A DNA stretch of 64,000 nucleotides from Smallanthus sonchifolius. Its lineage: Eukaryota; Streptophyta; Magnoliopsida; Asterales; Asteraceae. Positions 12,275-24,443 of this stretch are shown one piece after another. Under the pieces are notes generated by a model. It had not been told where the DNA came from, searched no databases, and saw only the letters and a list, made by a program, of their open reading frames with translations. Location of the stretch: NCBI GenBank assembly GCA_023525975.1, contig CM042040.1:51305486-51369485 (forward strand), written 5' to 3'. Position 1 is the first letter of the stretch. Each line of letters starts with the position of its first letter. A program made the position numbers and the translations under genes.

Positions 12275-13380
12275 ATGTTTGATATTTTGGTAGGCTCTGC
12301 ATATGTAAATTAGGCGATATTTGTGTGATTAACTAAATTGCAATCTTAGTGTTATCCTCATCGAATATCGGTACTTTCATTCTTCGAATACTAAGTGAAT
12401 TCATTCATACCATGAGACCAGGATCTTGATGGGTTTTTAGCACAATTCGTTTACTCTACTGACTATACCCGTCAAATATACAATTTAGAGTTAAACATCT
12501 TTATACATCTGATGGTTCTGGTGAAAATCTCGGATGGAAACCAGAAATTCAGTATGTTTCGCCCTTTGAATCATTCGTGATTTCAATTGACATATCCAAT
12601 ACTCTATGGATATCCGCATACCCGAATCAAATCTGATTCCAAAAACTCATCACTTCATGTTATATCTCATATGAATCAAATTGATTCCGTGTTCATTCCA
12701 TCCGAAACCAAGATATAAGAATCAAAAAGATTCTCATTAAATCCATTTGGATTATTTTTCTGTACTAAAAACGCTACCCTCATGCTGGTGATTGGATTAT
12801 GTTTTGGTGAAACTTAGTGTTGCGTATTAGTTTAATCCATCTCGATGTTTTGATACACTTTGTATTGATAAATCTTACCTTAAATGTCACACAGTATCTA
12901 CTGAATTATGATGTTTGAGTTTAAGCTGAAAAATATACTAACAATCAAGGTTGAACTGTTTAGATCCTGATTTGATATGCAATGTAGTTAAGATAGTATG
13001 CATTTATGATCCTATGTTAGTTCAGTTCATCAAAAGAAAATGAAAAATAAAACACAGTGTAGAAATATGTGTGAGAAAAAGTCAAAAGAAAATAGTAGGA
13101 ATAAATGAATAACTATGTGTTTTGTTAAGTGTTTATCTGTTTTCTAGGTTTGAAGAAGAATAATAAATCATTTTTGATAAAAAAAAAAATTAGTGTGCAA
13201 ATGTGCATTCTTATCAGGTTATGATTGAAATTGTGAAAATTATTAAAAAAAATTGGAACATGTCTTAATGATGTCAAAATAGACTTAAATAATATATATA
13301 TATATATAACAAAATAAAATAAAGTTTGGTTTGAAAATTTTTAAAATTCTATAAGTTTGGAATTTTTGGTCGAAATCTCT
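12275..13380. other. AT-rich stretch without a recognisable gene
   Basis: No ORF with a family signature. The part after about 13030 is rich in 'aaaag/aaaat' runs, and a (TA)n stretch lies at 13290-13308. It may be decayed retroelement untranslated sequence, possibly lost pol of the SIRE element to the right, but nothing shows this directly. Confidence 0.4.
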
Positions 13381-14376
13381 TGACTGACAAAGTATCATCT
13401 GAAAAAGTTTTCGATCGAAAAGTTTCAACGAAGTTTTCGGCCAGATTTGAAAAATCTATATATTCAAAATTTTCGATTGAAAATATTTTTCCCCTGTCGT
13501 TTTCTCTCAAACACTGCCGTTTCGAGATTTCTTAGTGTTTTACAAGTGTTACTTAACCGAGTACAGCGGGTCATGCATAGTAATGTTATGACCCCAAGAT
13601 CTGTAGATGTAGTTTTTAAAAGACTTGGTTTTGCTATTCAAAAAGGGTTGGCGGCGCAGCTTGTTGCCCGTTTGCCTTCTATCTCTATGTAATTTCCCTT
13701 TGGGAGTTGAGGGTAATTGGATGAAAAAATAAGTGTTGAGATTTCGTGCGAAAAAGTGCTCGATCATGACGTCATCTTGTTAATCATTTAATTTCGATCA
13801 TCCAGGTATGTTCTCGTGATTTGTAGAGGTTGATAGGTTAGATCCAAAGTCTTAGTTTTAGTTTGAATGTTTGAGTTTTTGAATTGCCTGAAAACTAGGA
13901 TTGAATGGATCGAAAAGTCTAATGAATGGTCTGAAAAGTGTTTCGGATGGAAATGAAGAGTCGATTCTGATTTATCCGAAATGTGTTTTCGATCGAAAAA
14001 TGTTTTCGATCGAAAAATGTTTTCGATCGAAAAGTCAGTGCTTGAAATTTTTTGTAGAATTAGAGTTTTCGATCGAAAAGTCATGATTGGTTAAATATAA
14101 TAAGAAAAGTTTTTGATTAAAAAAAATATATAAAAAAAGAAAAAAAATCAGGGTTTTCGATCAAAAAGTTATTATACTGATAAAGAGTTTTCAATCGAAA
14201 AGTTCAAAATTTGATTTAAATATCTGGTTGTTTAAGAGTTTTTCATCGAAATGTTGTACTGTTGATAGAGTTTTGGATCGAAAAGGTCAAATATGTGGGA
14301 TTTCATCGTCTGATAAACGGGGTTTTGAAAGTTTTCGATCGAAAAAATTGTATATATAAGAGAGTTTTCGATCGAA
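13381..14376 (+). repeat. Spacer with repeated 'ttttcgatcgaaaa' palindromes
   Basis: Perfect or near-perfect copies of the 14 bp palindrome occur at about 13409, 13469, 13986, 14003, 14020, 14065, 14154, 14183, 14242, 14272, 14332 and 14364; the three at 13986-14033 are spaced 17 bp. The same motif, in the form 'ttttcggtcgaaaa', recurs in the 3' LTR of this element next to its TATA box. The spacer lies immediately before the SIRE third ORF. Confidence 0.85.
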
Positions 14377-14435
14377 ATGTCAAAAATTAAGAATTTTTTC
14401 AGAAATTTTCTAACTTGTTGCTTTTTCTTTACAGA

Positions 14436-17298
14436 TATGAACAGGTTAAAGTTTGGACCTAAGCACAACATTTGTGCTTGTTTAACTACAAACACAAAGA
14501 AGGCACGTGGTTATGAGGAAATTTTACGGTTCCTGACAAAATCAAGAATTAATACAGCTATATCTACTCAAGTTCGTGTGTTTGAAAAACACGTGAGGGA
14601 GTTTTGGGACAACGTAGAATATAAACATGTTAATAAAGAAATCTGGATAGAGAGCACAGTTGGAGGAAACAAGATCAAAGTTACTGAAGAGGTGATAAGA
14701 GAAGTATTAAACTTTAGAGATGCAACTGACTTTTCTTACAAGATAAATCACATTACAGTATCTATAATCATTATGAACAAGGGGTATGAAGGAACTTTCT
14801 TAAGAAAACAAGTTACAAAGACCATGTTTGGGAAACAGTGGAGATATTTGGTTCACGTTCTAATTCATTGTTTGAGTCCAACAACTTCTGGTTTTGATCA
14901 GATTGGTGAAGTATTTAGCAGGGCATTAGTTTGTTTGGTGACTCATAGAATATTTAACTTTTCAAGAATGATCTTTGAAGCAATGATAAGCAATTTTGCA
15001 GGACCAAGATAGAATTACAAGTTTTTTATGTATCCAAGATTTGTACAAATGATCATCAATACATTGCTGCCAAATCTGGAAAACGATGGTGTTGAACTAC
15101 CATTAGATACAATGCAAGAAGTACTTTTCAGCCGTATGAATAATGTGAGAAAGACAAGCAAGTTTAGTGGCACTGTGACACCACTATTTCCAAATATGCT
15201 TGAAGAGAATCCTGATCCAGATTTTAACCTTCAAGATGAGATAGATGATTTAATGGCTGAAGATATAGAAGATGGAGTTGACAGTGATAATGATGAAAAT
15301 GATCAAGTTAATAATGATGATCAGGAAAATGATGACGATCAAGGTCATGATGGTGGTCAAAGAAATGTGATACTATAAATTCAGCAAGAAGTTCAAATTC
15401 AAGTTGAAGAACCGAGGGTTGATACACATCTGGGTGAGTATGAAGCACATGACCTGATTCTTGAAGATAACAGAATTGCTAAGGTGAATGAAGAGGTTAC
15501 AGAACCATTGTTGAGTCACACAGAAGAGTTTATAGCTGAAACTGAAGATGTTTTAAGTGTGAATACTGAAGTGTTGGAAGTTCATGATGAACAGTTAATA
15601 GCAACAACAACCCCATAAAAGAAGAGGAAAAAGCCTGAAAAGTCAAAAACTGTACCTTCTAGACCTCCTCCGTCTAAAGGTATTGTGTTTACAGATCCAG
15701 AACAAAGCAAAAAGAAGAAAACAACAACCACTGCACTTGATAAAGGCAAAGGCAAGGTAAAAGAAGTTCCAGAAAAGCAAAAGTCTAAGAAATCAAAGAA
15801 TTATGGTTTGGTTGATGAAGAGTTTTTGAATTATGCTACAAGAGAAACTGCAGATGTAGTGAGTCAGCTAAAAACTCAAATCTCCAATCTACAAAGCAGA
15901 GAAGCTGCTAACTCTAGAGAGATCAGAGAGTTGAAAACTGAAAGCAATAAACAGAAGGGTTTTATTGCACAACAACAGCAGCAAATTGATCAACTTCATA
16001 GGATTCTTCAAGATTTGATAGCTCAAATTGGTGCTCCAATCGTCACTAATCAAGAAGAAAATATTGACGATGTACATAGTCCGGCAGCCACTGAACCAAT
16101 TCCTTCTACAAGTGAACAAGTTCAAACTCCAGTCTTTAAAGCAAATATGTATGAAGATAACACTTTATTTGATGTTGATATGCTTCTTAATGACGAAGGT
16201 GAAGGTTTGGAAAGAACTGATGAAAATCAAGAAGAACTAGAGAAAGAAGAAGAAGAAGATGATGAAGAAGTGGTGATTACTGGTGAAAGGAGAGATGATA
16301 ATGATTCTTCAGATGATGATAACAACAGTGGTGGTGCTGGAGGTGTTGGTGGAAATGACAGAACGACTGAAGATACTGAACAAGATAATCATACCAACAC
16401 TAAATATAAGAAATATGAGTATGAACAACAGCAAACCTATGTAGTAGAAGATGGCTCTGTAATTGGGAAGATGGATAAACTGGTTGATGAACGAGAACCA
16501 TTTACAGTTCCTGAAGATGTTGAACCACAAGTTGAAAAGTCAAAAGCTACAAAGATAGACAAGCGCTCTTGGTAGACAGTGACTGAAAATCCATCCATTG
16601 TTGAAAGGCTTACACAAACAATCAAGAGTCCAGAACAAGCATAGACTGGAGAAATTCTGGCTTGGATGTATGATGATAATAAGAAGATGTATGTGGTCAA
16701 AAGAGGAGAAGGAAATATCCAATATTTTGATCGGAACCCAAAGTTAAAATCTTTGCCATATTGGGATATTAGAGAGCTGAGTCACTTGAATATGATCAAT
16801 CCTTCAAACAATACGTTTGCTGCTAATTTTGAAGAGTACTTGAAGAAAGAATCTAGTAAACACAAGTTTGAGAATTTCAAGCCACAAGTACATGAATGCC
16901 GACAGTTGAAGAGAAAAGACAAGAATGATAAAAGAAGATTCAGGTATATAGTGAAGCCAGCAGATACAGTTTCTACTGTATACATTCCAGCAAGAAAAGA
17001 TACGTTCATCAAAAGCTTTAAAAAGTGGATGTATAACAGTAAAACACATGAAGCTATGATCGTGCAGGATCAGTCACCAGAAGTCGGAGTTTTTGATCTA
17101 GTTGATTTGTTTAGTTTTTCTGATGAAGATCTGAAGACTTTGTACAAGAATCCTATCAGGTGTGATATGAGCATGAAAATTAAAGATGAGGCAAAGTTGT
17201 ATATGAGAAGCTGAAGTGATCAAGAAGAGACTTGTTGCTGTTGATGATAAGAAGCTGAATGTTAAAGCCAAAACCAAGCCTGCAAAAGACAACATGTG
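14436..17298 (+). pseudogene. SIRE-type third ORF ('longin-like' family), stops only
   Basis: One frame of about 930 codons from the ATG at 14436 ('MNRLKFGPKHNI') to 17214, then a one-base shift to a lysine-rich tail ending at 17298, just before the polypurine tract. It is broken by five in-frame stops at 15010, 15376, 15616, 16573 and 16642 with no other frameshift; each could come from CAG or CAA by C-to-T change. In order: N-terminal globular domain (residues about 1-240) of the kind found downstream of pol in Asteraceae SIRE elements; acidic Asp/Asn-rich linker; basic Lys-rich stretch; coiled coil (about 15830-16040) with a Gln run; second acidic region; C-terminal globular domain (about 16666-17210). 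I see no signal peptide or membrane segment, so the 'env-like' label often used for this position has no support. Function unknown. Confidence 0.7.
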
Positions 17299-17315
17299 AA
17301 GAATTGATGTTCTGT

Positions 17316-17330
17316 GGACTAGGGGGAGAT
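17316..17330 (+). other. Polypurine tract of plus-strand SIRE element
   Basis: 'gactagggggagat' directly before the LTR start TGTTGAAACC; the usual primer for plus-strand cDNA synthesis. Confidence 0.8.
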
Positions 17331-17660
17331 TGTTGAAACCTAGTAGTCCAAAGAAATCAGTTAGGTTTAGATTTGTATAACTTTAAAGTTTTCGGTCGGA
17401 AAGTGTTTTCGGTCGAAAATACTTTTCGATCAGAAGATTTAGATCGAAACTCTTTAGTATAAATAGTTTTGTCTTTTGTATTTCAAGTAACGATTTCTCA
17501 TTTATATTGTTGATTTCAAATCTATCTAAGAGAATTTCTGTGTGTTTTTGTTGTTACTTCCTGATTACATTGCTGGATTAATGAAGATAATCATCTTGAT
17601 TGTATGCATCTTGTATGATTGATTCTATCCTTCTTGTTCATCTTTGATTTGATCATTTCG
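17331..17660 (+). repeat. 3' LTR of plus-strand SIRE element, right end uncertain
   Basis: Starts TGTTGAAACC after the polypurine tract and contains three to four palindromes of the ttttcgRtcgaaaa family (17389-17450) and a TATA box at 17458. The right end cannot be fixed because no second copy is in the window and a copia gag begins about 17663; 17660 is an upper estimate. Confidence 0.65.
17458..17465 (+). promoter_or_regulatory. TATA box of plus-strand SIRE LTR
   Basis: 'gtataaatag' at 17457-17466, about 8 bp after the last palindromic motif. Confidence 0.65.
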
Positions 17661-17662
17661 GT

Positions 17663-18650
17663 GTGACTTGGATTTCTGGATTGATTCCGCCAATTCAGAG
17701 AGTGATTGAAGACATTATCCTTGAATATCAGCAGATCGTAGGGAATCACACCATTGCCTTATCTGCTAAGAACAAACTTGGTTTTGTTGATGGGACTGTT
17801 GTCAAACCTACTTCCTCCCTAATCTGGAGTAATGGAAAAGATGCAATGATATGTTTATTTCTTGGATTTTGAACACTTTGTCCAGTGATATCCGTGAGAG
17901 CGTTTTGTATGTTGAGACTGCTCGTCAACTCTGGAAAGAGTTAACTGACCGGTATGGACAGAGTAATGGGGCCAAATATTATCAGTTGTAGAAGTCTCTT
18001 TATACTATTTCTCAAGGGAATGATGATGTTGCTATGTATTTTACCAAAATCAAAGTTATTTTGGATGAGCTTAATGCAATTGAGCCTATTCCTCCCTGCA
18101 CATGTGGTACTTCCCAACTTATGGCTAAGCGCTAAACAGATCAACGTTTGATGCAATTTCTGATGGGTTTTAACCCTTGTTATGACTTGATTCGTGAGAA
18201 TATTATCATGATGAAGCTTCTTACCTCAATCAATGAAGCTTATGCTTTTCTCATTCAAGATGAGAAACAGAGGGAGCTTCATTCATCGGCTCAGTTTATT
18301 CCTCAGAATGCTTCTGTGCAGGTACCAAAGAATTACAGTGCTCGGAAAGGTTCTGTTTGTTCTCACTGCAAGAAGCCAGGACATTATGCTAGCAAATGTT
18401 ATCGTTTAATTGGGTTTCCTAAATATTTCAAATTTACTAGACCCAAAGCTGTTGCTAATGTTGTTTCTAATGCTAGGGTTACTGTTCCAACTTCCGGTGC
18501 TCCTAATGCTCTTTCTTCTGACCAGTACAACAATATGTTGCAACTTCTTCAGCAGAATTTTGGGATTCAAGGTGGTGTTCCCAATGTTCAACCACTCAGT
18601 TTGCAAATTTTGCAGGTATTATTGCTTGCAATTCGACTACGGTCGATACT
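17663..18650 (+). pseudogene. Copia gag with zinc knuckle
   Basis: Starts inside the conserved gag block 'HTIALSAKNKLGFVDGTV' (about 17750) and continues through 'RQLWKELTDRYGQSNGA', 'PIPPCTCG' and a zinc knuckle 'CSHCKKPGHYASKC' (about 18360-18400). It needs at least two frame changes and has stops (about 17870, 17989, 18133). The stop in 'YQL*KSL' fits CAG to TAG. The N-terminus is missing or unrecognisable. Gag would have formed the particle; no function remains. Confidence 0.75.
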
Positions 18651-18920
18651 ACTTGGATCATTGATACCGGTGCAAGTAATCATATGTGCTTTGATTTCAA
18701 TTTACTTTCTGATGTTCAATTGCTTAACTCAGCCGTTTATGTTCTTCTTCCAAACGGGCATGTCTTAACTGTTACGCAGGTCGGAACATTTAATCTTACC
18801 AAGACGTTTTCTATTTCTAATGTCTTCTTCGTGCCTCAGTTCAAGCACAATCTCTTATCTGTTCCTAAACTTTGTAGGGATACAAAGGGTCTTGTTCATT
18901 TTTCTGAAACTAATTGTTTC
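18651..18920 (+). pseudogene. Copia protease fragment
   Basis: 'WIIDTGASNHMCFDF' at about 18654-18700 is the copia protease active site (Asp-Thr-Gly-Ala), followed by 'LPNGHVLTV' and 'VPQFKHNLLSVPKLC', the standard downstream blocks. The gag frame runs into the protease only with a shift of phase near 18680. Confidence 0.8.
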
Positions 18921-19980
18921 TTGCAGGCCCCTTCGCTGAGTAGTCCGTTGGTCCTGGGAGATCTTCTCAACGGCCTTTATCTTTTGAATCCAAATAAACT
19001 TTTCTCTATTACAGTTGATTCTTTTTCTCACTGTAATTTTGTTATTTCTTTGAAACTTTGGCATACTCGTCTTGGTCATTTACCTTTGTACAAACTTAAG
19101 CAATTGAATGTCTTTACCGGTGCACATGATTGTTCTATTGATGATTGTTCTGTTTGTCCTAAGGCTAGACATCATAAACTGCCTTTTGCATCTAGTAGTA
19201 TATCCAGTTCTCAAATGTTTGATCTTATTCATATTGATACGTAGGGACCGTATCGATCTACTACATTTGATGGATATAAATATTTTCTCACCATTGTTGA
19301 TGATTTTACTAGAACTACTTGGACTCATCTTTTGACAACTAAAGGAAATGCCTTTCTTATTCTTCAAGGGTTCATTGAAATGGTTGAGACTCAGTTTAGT
19401 ATCAAAGTGAAGCGTGTTCGATCTGATAATGCTTTTGAACTTGGTTCGGGTATTCATCATGCCGAATATTTTAAACAAAAGGGAATTATTCATCAGACTA
19501 CTTCTCTTGGGGTTCCTCAACAGAATGGGGTGGTGGAACGTAAACATAAGCATCTTCTCGAAACTGCTCGTGCTCTTATGTTTCAATCCAAGTTACCAAT
19601 AACTTTTTGGGATGAATGCGTTCTCATTGCTACTCATTTGATTAATATTTTCCCCACATGGGTTCTTAAGGGAAAATCTCTTTTTGAGATGCTCTTTGGT
19701 AAAGCTCCTTCATACAACCACCTTCGCACTTTTGGGTGCTTGTGTTATGCTTCTACTTCTACACCCGGACGAGATAAATTTCAGCCTAGAGCTCAAGCTT
19801 GTATTTTTATTGGCTATCCCTTTGGAAAGAAAGGTTACAAGCCTTATAATCTTGACATTTGACAAGTTCTTGTTTCTCGGGATGTGACTTTTCTTGAGCA
19901 CATTTTCCGTTCTTTACACTCTTCGGATCCTTCTTATTTGTTCCCTTCTCTAAATGATCTGTTTGAGGAGACAGATCCAG
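18921..19980 (+). pseudogene. Copia integrase fragment
   Basis: GAG-pre-integrase 'LWHTRLGHLPLYKLKQLN' (about 19058), a CX2C pair near 19140, then the core: 'LIHIDT' with the first Asp, 'RVRSDNAFEL' with the second Asp (about 19415) and 'VPQQNGVVERKHK' with the Glu (about 19520). TAG at 19242 replaces the Trp of the usual 'DTWGP', and TGA at 19860 interrupts the block after the core. All three acidic catalytic residues remain, but the frame is broken. Confidence 0.8.
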
Positions 19981-21131
19981 CTGATGTTCCTTCCTCTTCT
20001 TCGGCTACTCCTGAAGTTGATTCCACTCCTCCTCTTGTTTCTCCTGTTCCTCCTAGTCCACTTCCGGAGCCCAGGAGATCTACTCGTTCTTCTGTTCCTC
20101 CTTCTCATCTGCAGGATTATGTTTGTAATTATGCTTCTTCTGTCGATTTGTCTTATTTTCATACTTTATCGAGTGCTTGCCAAGCTTCTTATTTTGTTAA
20201 TTTTGCTGATCTTTCTCCTGATTCCCAGCAGCTCCTTTTAAATCTTGATTCTATTAAAGAACCTTCTTCTTATCTGGAGGCTGCTAACCATCCTGCTTGG
20301 CAAGAGGCTATGACTAAGGAGTTTAATTCCTTGGAAAGTAATCAAACTTGGTAGGTTATGCATTTACCTAAAGGTAAAAAGGCCATTAAGTGCAAATGGG
20401 TGTATAAAGTCAAGTATAATGCTGATGGTACTGTTGAACGTTGCAAAGCCCGTTTGGTTGTTCGTGGTGATACTCAGAAAGCAGGAATTGATTTTAATGA
20501 AACTTTTTATCTTATCTTTAAGATGACTACTATTCGTAGTCTCATTGTTGTTGCCACTAAACGACAATGGGGTTTATATCAATTGGATGTCAATGATGCC
20601 TTTTTACATGGGGATCTTGACGAAGACATATATATGCTTCCTCCTCCTGGAATGCCTTTATCTTCTCCTGATCATGTACTTAAGCTCAAGAAGTCTCTTT
20701 ACGGTTTGAAGCAAGCTTCAAGGCAGTGGTATGGAAAGCTTTCTGATGCTCTTAAGACCAAAGGTTATATGTGGTCTCCCAATGATTATTCTTTATTCTC
20801 TAAGACGATGGGGGATTCTGTTGTTCATGTCGCTGTCTATGTTGATGACATTCTTCTTACTGGTAATAATGATCAAGAGATATCTGCTTTGAAGGCTTTC
20901 TTACATTTCACTTTCCAGATCAAGTGTCTTGGCACTCTCAACTACTTTCTAGGCATTGAGGTTCTCAAATCTCCCTCTGGTCTTATTATGAATCAACGCA
21001 AATTTGCGAAGGATTTGCTTACTGAGTTTCCTACCGATGACGTTTCTTCTGTTTCGTCTCCTTTTCCTTTACATTTACAACTCAAGCTCAACGAAGGTCA
21101 AGTTCTTGATGATCCTTTGGCCTATCGTTGA
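19981..21131 (+). pseudogene. Copia reverse transcriptase fragment
   Basis: After a Ser/Pro-rich linker the RT starts near 20280 ('HPAWQEAMTKEFNSLE'), has 'KCKWVYKVKYNADGTVERCK', 'QLDVNDAFLHGDLDEDIYM' and the polymerase motif 'YVDDILLTGN' at 20838. TAG at 20352 (after 'NQTW') and TGA at 21129 (at an Arg codon) break it. Both fit C-to-T or G-to-A changes. Confidence 0.85.
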
Positions 21132-21750
21132 CTTGTTGGTAAACTCAATTATCTCACTCATACTCGGCCTGATCTTGCTTTTGTGGTTCAGTTTCTCAGC
21201 CAGTTTATGAGTGATCCGCGTGTTCCTCATTGGGATGATGCGTGGCATACTCTTCGGTATGTCAAAGGCACTTGTTCTCAAGGGTTGTTCTTTAATGATG
21301 ATCCTGATATGTCTTTGTCTGCTTATTGTGATTTTGATTGGGCAGCTTGTCCTAATACTCGGCGTTCTGTCAGTGGCTATTTCATTTCTCTTGGGGACAG
21401 TCCTATTTCTTGGAAATCCAAGAAGCAAGCTACTGTTTCTCTTAGTTCTGCTGAAGCTGAATATCGTTCTCTTCGTCGTGTCACACAGGAACTTGCTTGG
21501 TTGACGCTTGTTTGTGGAGTTTCGGCTTGATAATCTTACTCATGTTCCTCTTAAATGTGACAGTCATGCGGCTATTCATATTGCTAAGAATCCAATTTTT
21601 CATGAGCGAACTAAGCATATCGAGTTGGATTGTCATTTTGTCCGTGAGAAGCTTCAAGCCGGTTTAATTCTGCTTTCTCACACACGAACTTTTGATCAAC
21701 TTGCGGATTTATTCACAGAGAGTTTGGGGTTGTATACACCTCCAACTTGA
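21132..21750 (+). pseudogene. Copia RNase H fragment
   Basis: Continues from the RT after the TGA: 'KLNYLTHTRPDLAFVVQ', 'SLSSAEAEYRSL', then in a second frame 'KHIELDCHFVREKLQ' and 'QLADLFTESLG', the typical copia RNase H end. One frameshift near 21525. It ends just before the polypurine tract. Confidence 0.8.
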
Positions 21751-21756
21751 GGGGGG

Positions 21757-22000
21757 TGTTAGCGAACTTACTAAGTTCGCTTGTTTAGTATAGGGGCGAA
21801 CTCAGTAGTTTGTTAGCTTTTATTGCTTTGTCTATAAATAGCTTCTTTGTAACATTATTCAAATTATCAATCAAATCATTTCAGTTTTACCCCCAATCAT
21901 TCTCTCTCATTTTCTTTCTCTCGTTTATCATTCTCGCTTGTTTTAGCGATCTCGTTTATCATTCTCGCTTGTTTTAGCGATCATTCTCAATATCATAACA
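21757..22000 (+). repeat. 3' LTR of the copia element (244 bp)
   Basis: Preceded by the purine tract 'ttgagggggg'; starts TGTTAGCGAA and ends ATCATAACA, so the termini form a tgtta/taaca inverted repeat. Contains 'ctataaatagc' (TATA-like, about 21830) and a partial tandem repeat 'ctcgtttatcattctcgctt' (about 21922 and 21950). Confidence 0.8.
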
Positions 22001-22597
22001 TGACCCGTTATGAGACCCAACTGTAGGATGTCTGGTTTCGGGTCTTACAAGAAGTCCCTTGAAGCTAGATTGGGGCGGGTCGTTGCAAAAAAGGTCCATT
22101 ATCTCTTACTTCTCCCTTCTGACCATTGTAATTTGTTGTTATGGCCATGGGCAAAATGGTAACTTTAGCTTGAATGCATTTTCATTCGACGCCCCCAAAT
22201 GGGAGTTAGTTTGATATAAGCCATTTTTCATTTGATGAACTCAACTCTTGACCAAATTCTTACAAATATACTGACTGAAGTAGTCGGATAAAACTGCAGT
22301 GACCAAATGTTTAAGTAGACTTCTGGAACTCCTACTTGGCATGACAGAATGCACATGTGTCACGCCAGGTGGATTTTGTAATAATACTTCTTTTATTTAT
22401 AATACTGTTTCTTGTAAATGGAAATACTATTAAAAGCCACGTAGAGTGACACCTGTACATTCTGTCACTTGTGGCCCTTCGTGTGATCAAACACTTCTCA
22501 TGCGAATTTTATTGTACAATCATGGTCTGAATTTGTTTGTAAATTTGTTGTATATTTATATTTTTGTCAAATTATCAAGCTGTTGATTAGATGTTTA
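22001..22597. other. Probable MADS-gene intron sequence with a small inverted repeat
   Basis: No coding signature. An imperfect inverted repeat of about 40 bp lies at 22333-22374 and 22436-22477 ('gacagaatgcacatgtgtca' against its complement), suggesting a small decayed foldback element. If the exons at 24513 belong to the same gene, this is part of the intron before them. Confidence 0.4.
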
Positions 22598-23295
22598 TGA
22601 AACACCCTATTTATCTTATTATTTTATCAGAGTATCTTATTGTAGAAAACGGGTCCCAGATTAACAAAAAAACTTGTCATAATGGCTAAGGTAGTTTTTT
22701 CATTTATAATATTGTTTTTTACATAAGATAATATAATTACATCATCCTATATAGTGATTTTTCAACTCCGAGTAGCTACGTCCTCAGGAAGCCTTATTCC
22801 ATGTGTTTCTTTCCTGCAGTGTTTGAAAAACGTTTTTGAATTAGCTTACGCTAAGTAAGTATACTGCATCGTTAATTTTATTATGAACTCTTTAGGTTCT
22901 TGTTATTGTTCAAGTTTTACAGGCTCTCGGCGCCCCCGTGACCATCTCTGTACGTACCTCCGGTCACGTCATTCATATATTTTATGGGTGTGCTAACCCC
23001 CTCGCAACCATCTTAGGCCATACATCCGGTCCGAATATTGGCAAGGTTCTTATACTCGTCAGTATAGACCCCTTGCATATGTCACGAAGACTCATTCATT
23101 CCTCAGCCTCGTAGGCCTAGAGTTTCCTTTTTTTTTCCTTTTCTTTATTGAGATCCACCTTATAGGTAAGGTATCTCATTTCATTTGGGACCTTGAGTAT
23201 CTTTGACTCACAGCCTCCCAAATGTATCAAACATTTGTTTTCATCTCATGTATATGCTAGATTTATTTCCCAACTAGTCCTCTCCTTAAAACTTC

Positions 23296-23900
23296 GTAAC
23301 GGTTTCTCCACGATACATTAAAAAGGTTTATATATCGGAAGTACCAGCGGCATATCCACCACCCCCTTAACACTTCGTGAGTACTCCATTATTCCATTTT
23401 AGAGTTTAGACTCGTTCCATCATACTCATTCAAATTTGCTATCATCTTGCATTCACATATTCATCATGCATTTCACGTATTCATATTCATCACATATTCA
23501 TATTTATTATGCTTAGTATACGTTCATCTAGTATTCGTATTCGTCATATATTGTAAACCGGAGTGATTTTCTTTCTAGAGCAATACCTCCAACAGAGATG
23601 TCCCTAGAAAAGAGTGACGGATCTAGGAGAGATTTATACACCACTCTTTCCTTAGACAGGACATTCTATTTCTCAGATAACTACATACCGGTTGGATGTT
23701 CTCCCGTACGTTTACTATATTTCATTATTTTTTATTAGTCTATATCCCTAAACATTCATAATGGTTTCACCACAAAGTACCAAGAAGTTTATATATAGGA
23801 AGTACCAGCGGCATATCCACCACCCCTTGGATACGTTGTGATTACTCCATTATTCCCGTTTAGTGTTTAGACTAATCCGTCATTACCCCGTACCCTCTTC
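23296..23900 (-). repeat. Duplicated segment inside the solo LTR
   Basis: The block around 'ggaagtaccagcggcatatc' occurs at about 23337 and 23801 with related flanks ('tccaccaccc', 'tactccattattcc'), about 465 bp apart. A third relative lies at about 29620 inside the non-autonomous Tekay element, so this is a mobile module of the family. Confidence 0.7.
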
Positions 23901-24155
23901 ATATCACATAACACGTATCATGTATCATTTTAAACACATAATTCACGTATTTGTGTCTAGGGTACTTACATTATCCTCGGATAGTTCCTAAGTTCGTTCC
24001 TCTCTTTAAACGCTTCTCCGAACTCGAACCGCACTAGTAGCGTACCGTACTCGCACTCAAACGCGCCTCACTGGGTCTTCTAATCCTTCTCAGAGAGTGT
24101 ATGTGTTGTGTGGTGTTTGTGTGTGATGTTTCTTCATTTGCACGGCCTTAAGAAT

Positions 24156-24166
24156 CTATTTATAGG
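24156..24166 (-). promoter_or_regulatory. TATA box of the solo LTR
   Basis: The minus strand reads 'cctataaatag', identical to the TATA box of the LTR at 35698. The palindrome array begins 14 bp upstream. Confidence 0.7.
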
Positions 24167-24179
24167 CTGTTTTGGGACC

Positions 24180-24443
24180 CATGTCGGACCGATATCCCTG
24201 GTGATGCCAGTCCGACATCCAGGCGAGGCGGTGAAATGGCTTAATGAGCACATAACAGACCGTTATGTGTGTGACGTCGGTCCGCTATGGGCATAGCGGA
24301 CCGCTATGTCCTTCATGTCAGTCCGATATCTATTTGTACACGCGTCAGGTCTCATGGTGAGTCATTTGACACGTGTCATTTCCCAATTGTTTCCTTGCAC
24401 CCTACATGTCGGACCGATATGGATCCGATGTCGGTCCGACATC
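24180..24443 (-). repeat. Palindrome array in the solo LTR U3
   Basis: Repeated palindromes built on cggaccg/cggtccg: 'atgtcggaccgatat' (24181), 'cataacagaccgttatg' (24251), 'catagcggaccgctatg' (24292), 'atgtcagtccgatat' (24315), 'atgtcggaccgatat' (24406) and 'gatgtcggtccgacatc' (24427). Confidence 0.85.

Larger units (their letters stand above)
17663..22000 (+). mobile_element. Decayed Ty1/copia element lacking its 5' LTR
   Basis: Gag, protease, integrase, reverse transcriptase and RNase H occur in copia order on the plus strand, followed by a polypurine tract and a 244 bp 3' LTR. No matching 5' LTR or primer-binding site is found before 17663, so the 5' end is truncated. Stops at Trp, Arg and Gln codons are common. 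I do not assign a lineage firmly; gag resembles Ivana/Ale-type copia. Confidence 0.85.

Noticed and set aside
14436..17298. Env-like glycoprotein
   Set aside because: Position matches the 'env-like' ORF of SIRE elements, but no signal peptide, membrane segment or glycoprotein-like cysteine pattern is visible.
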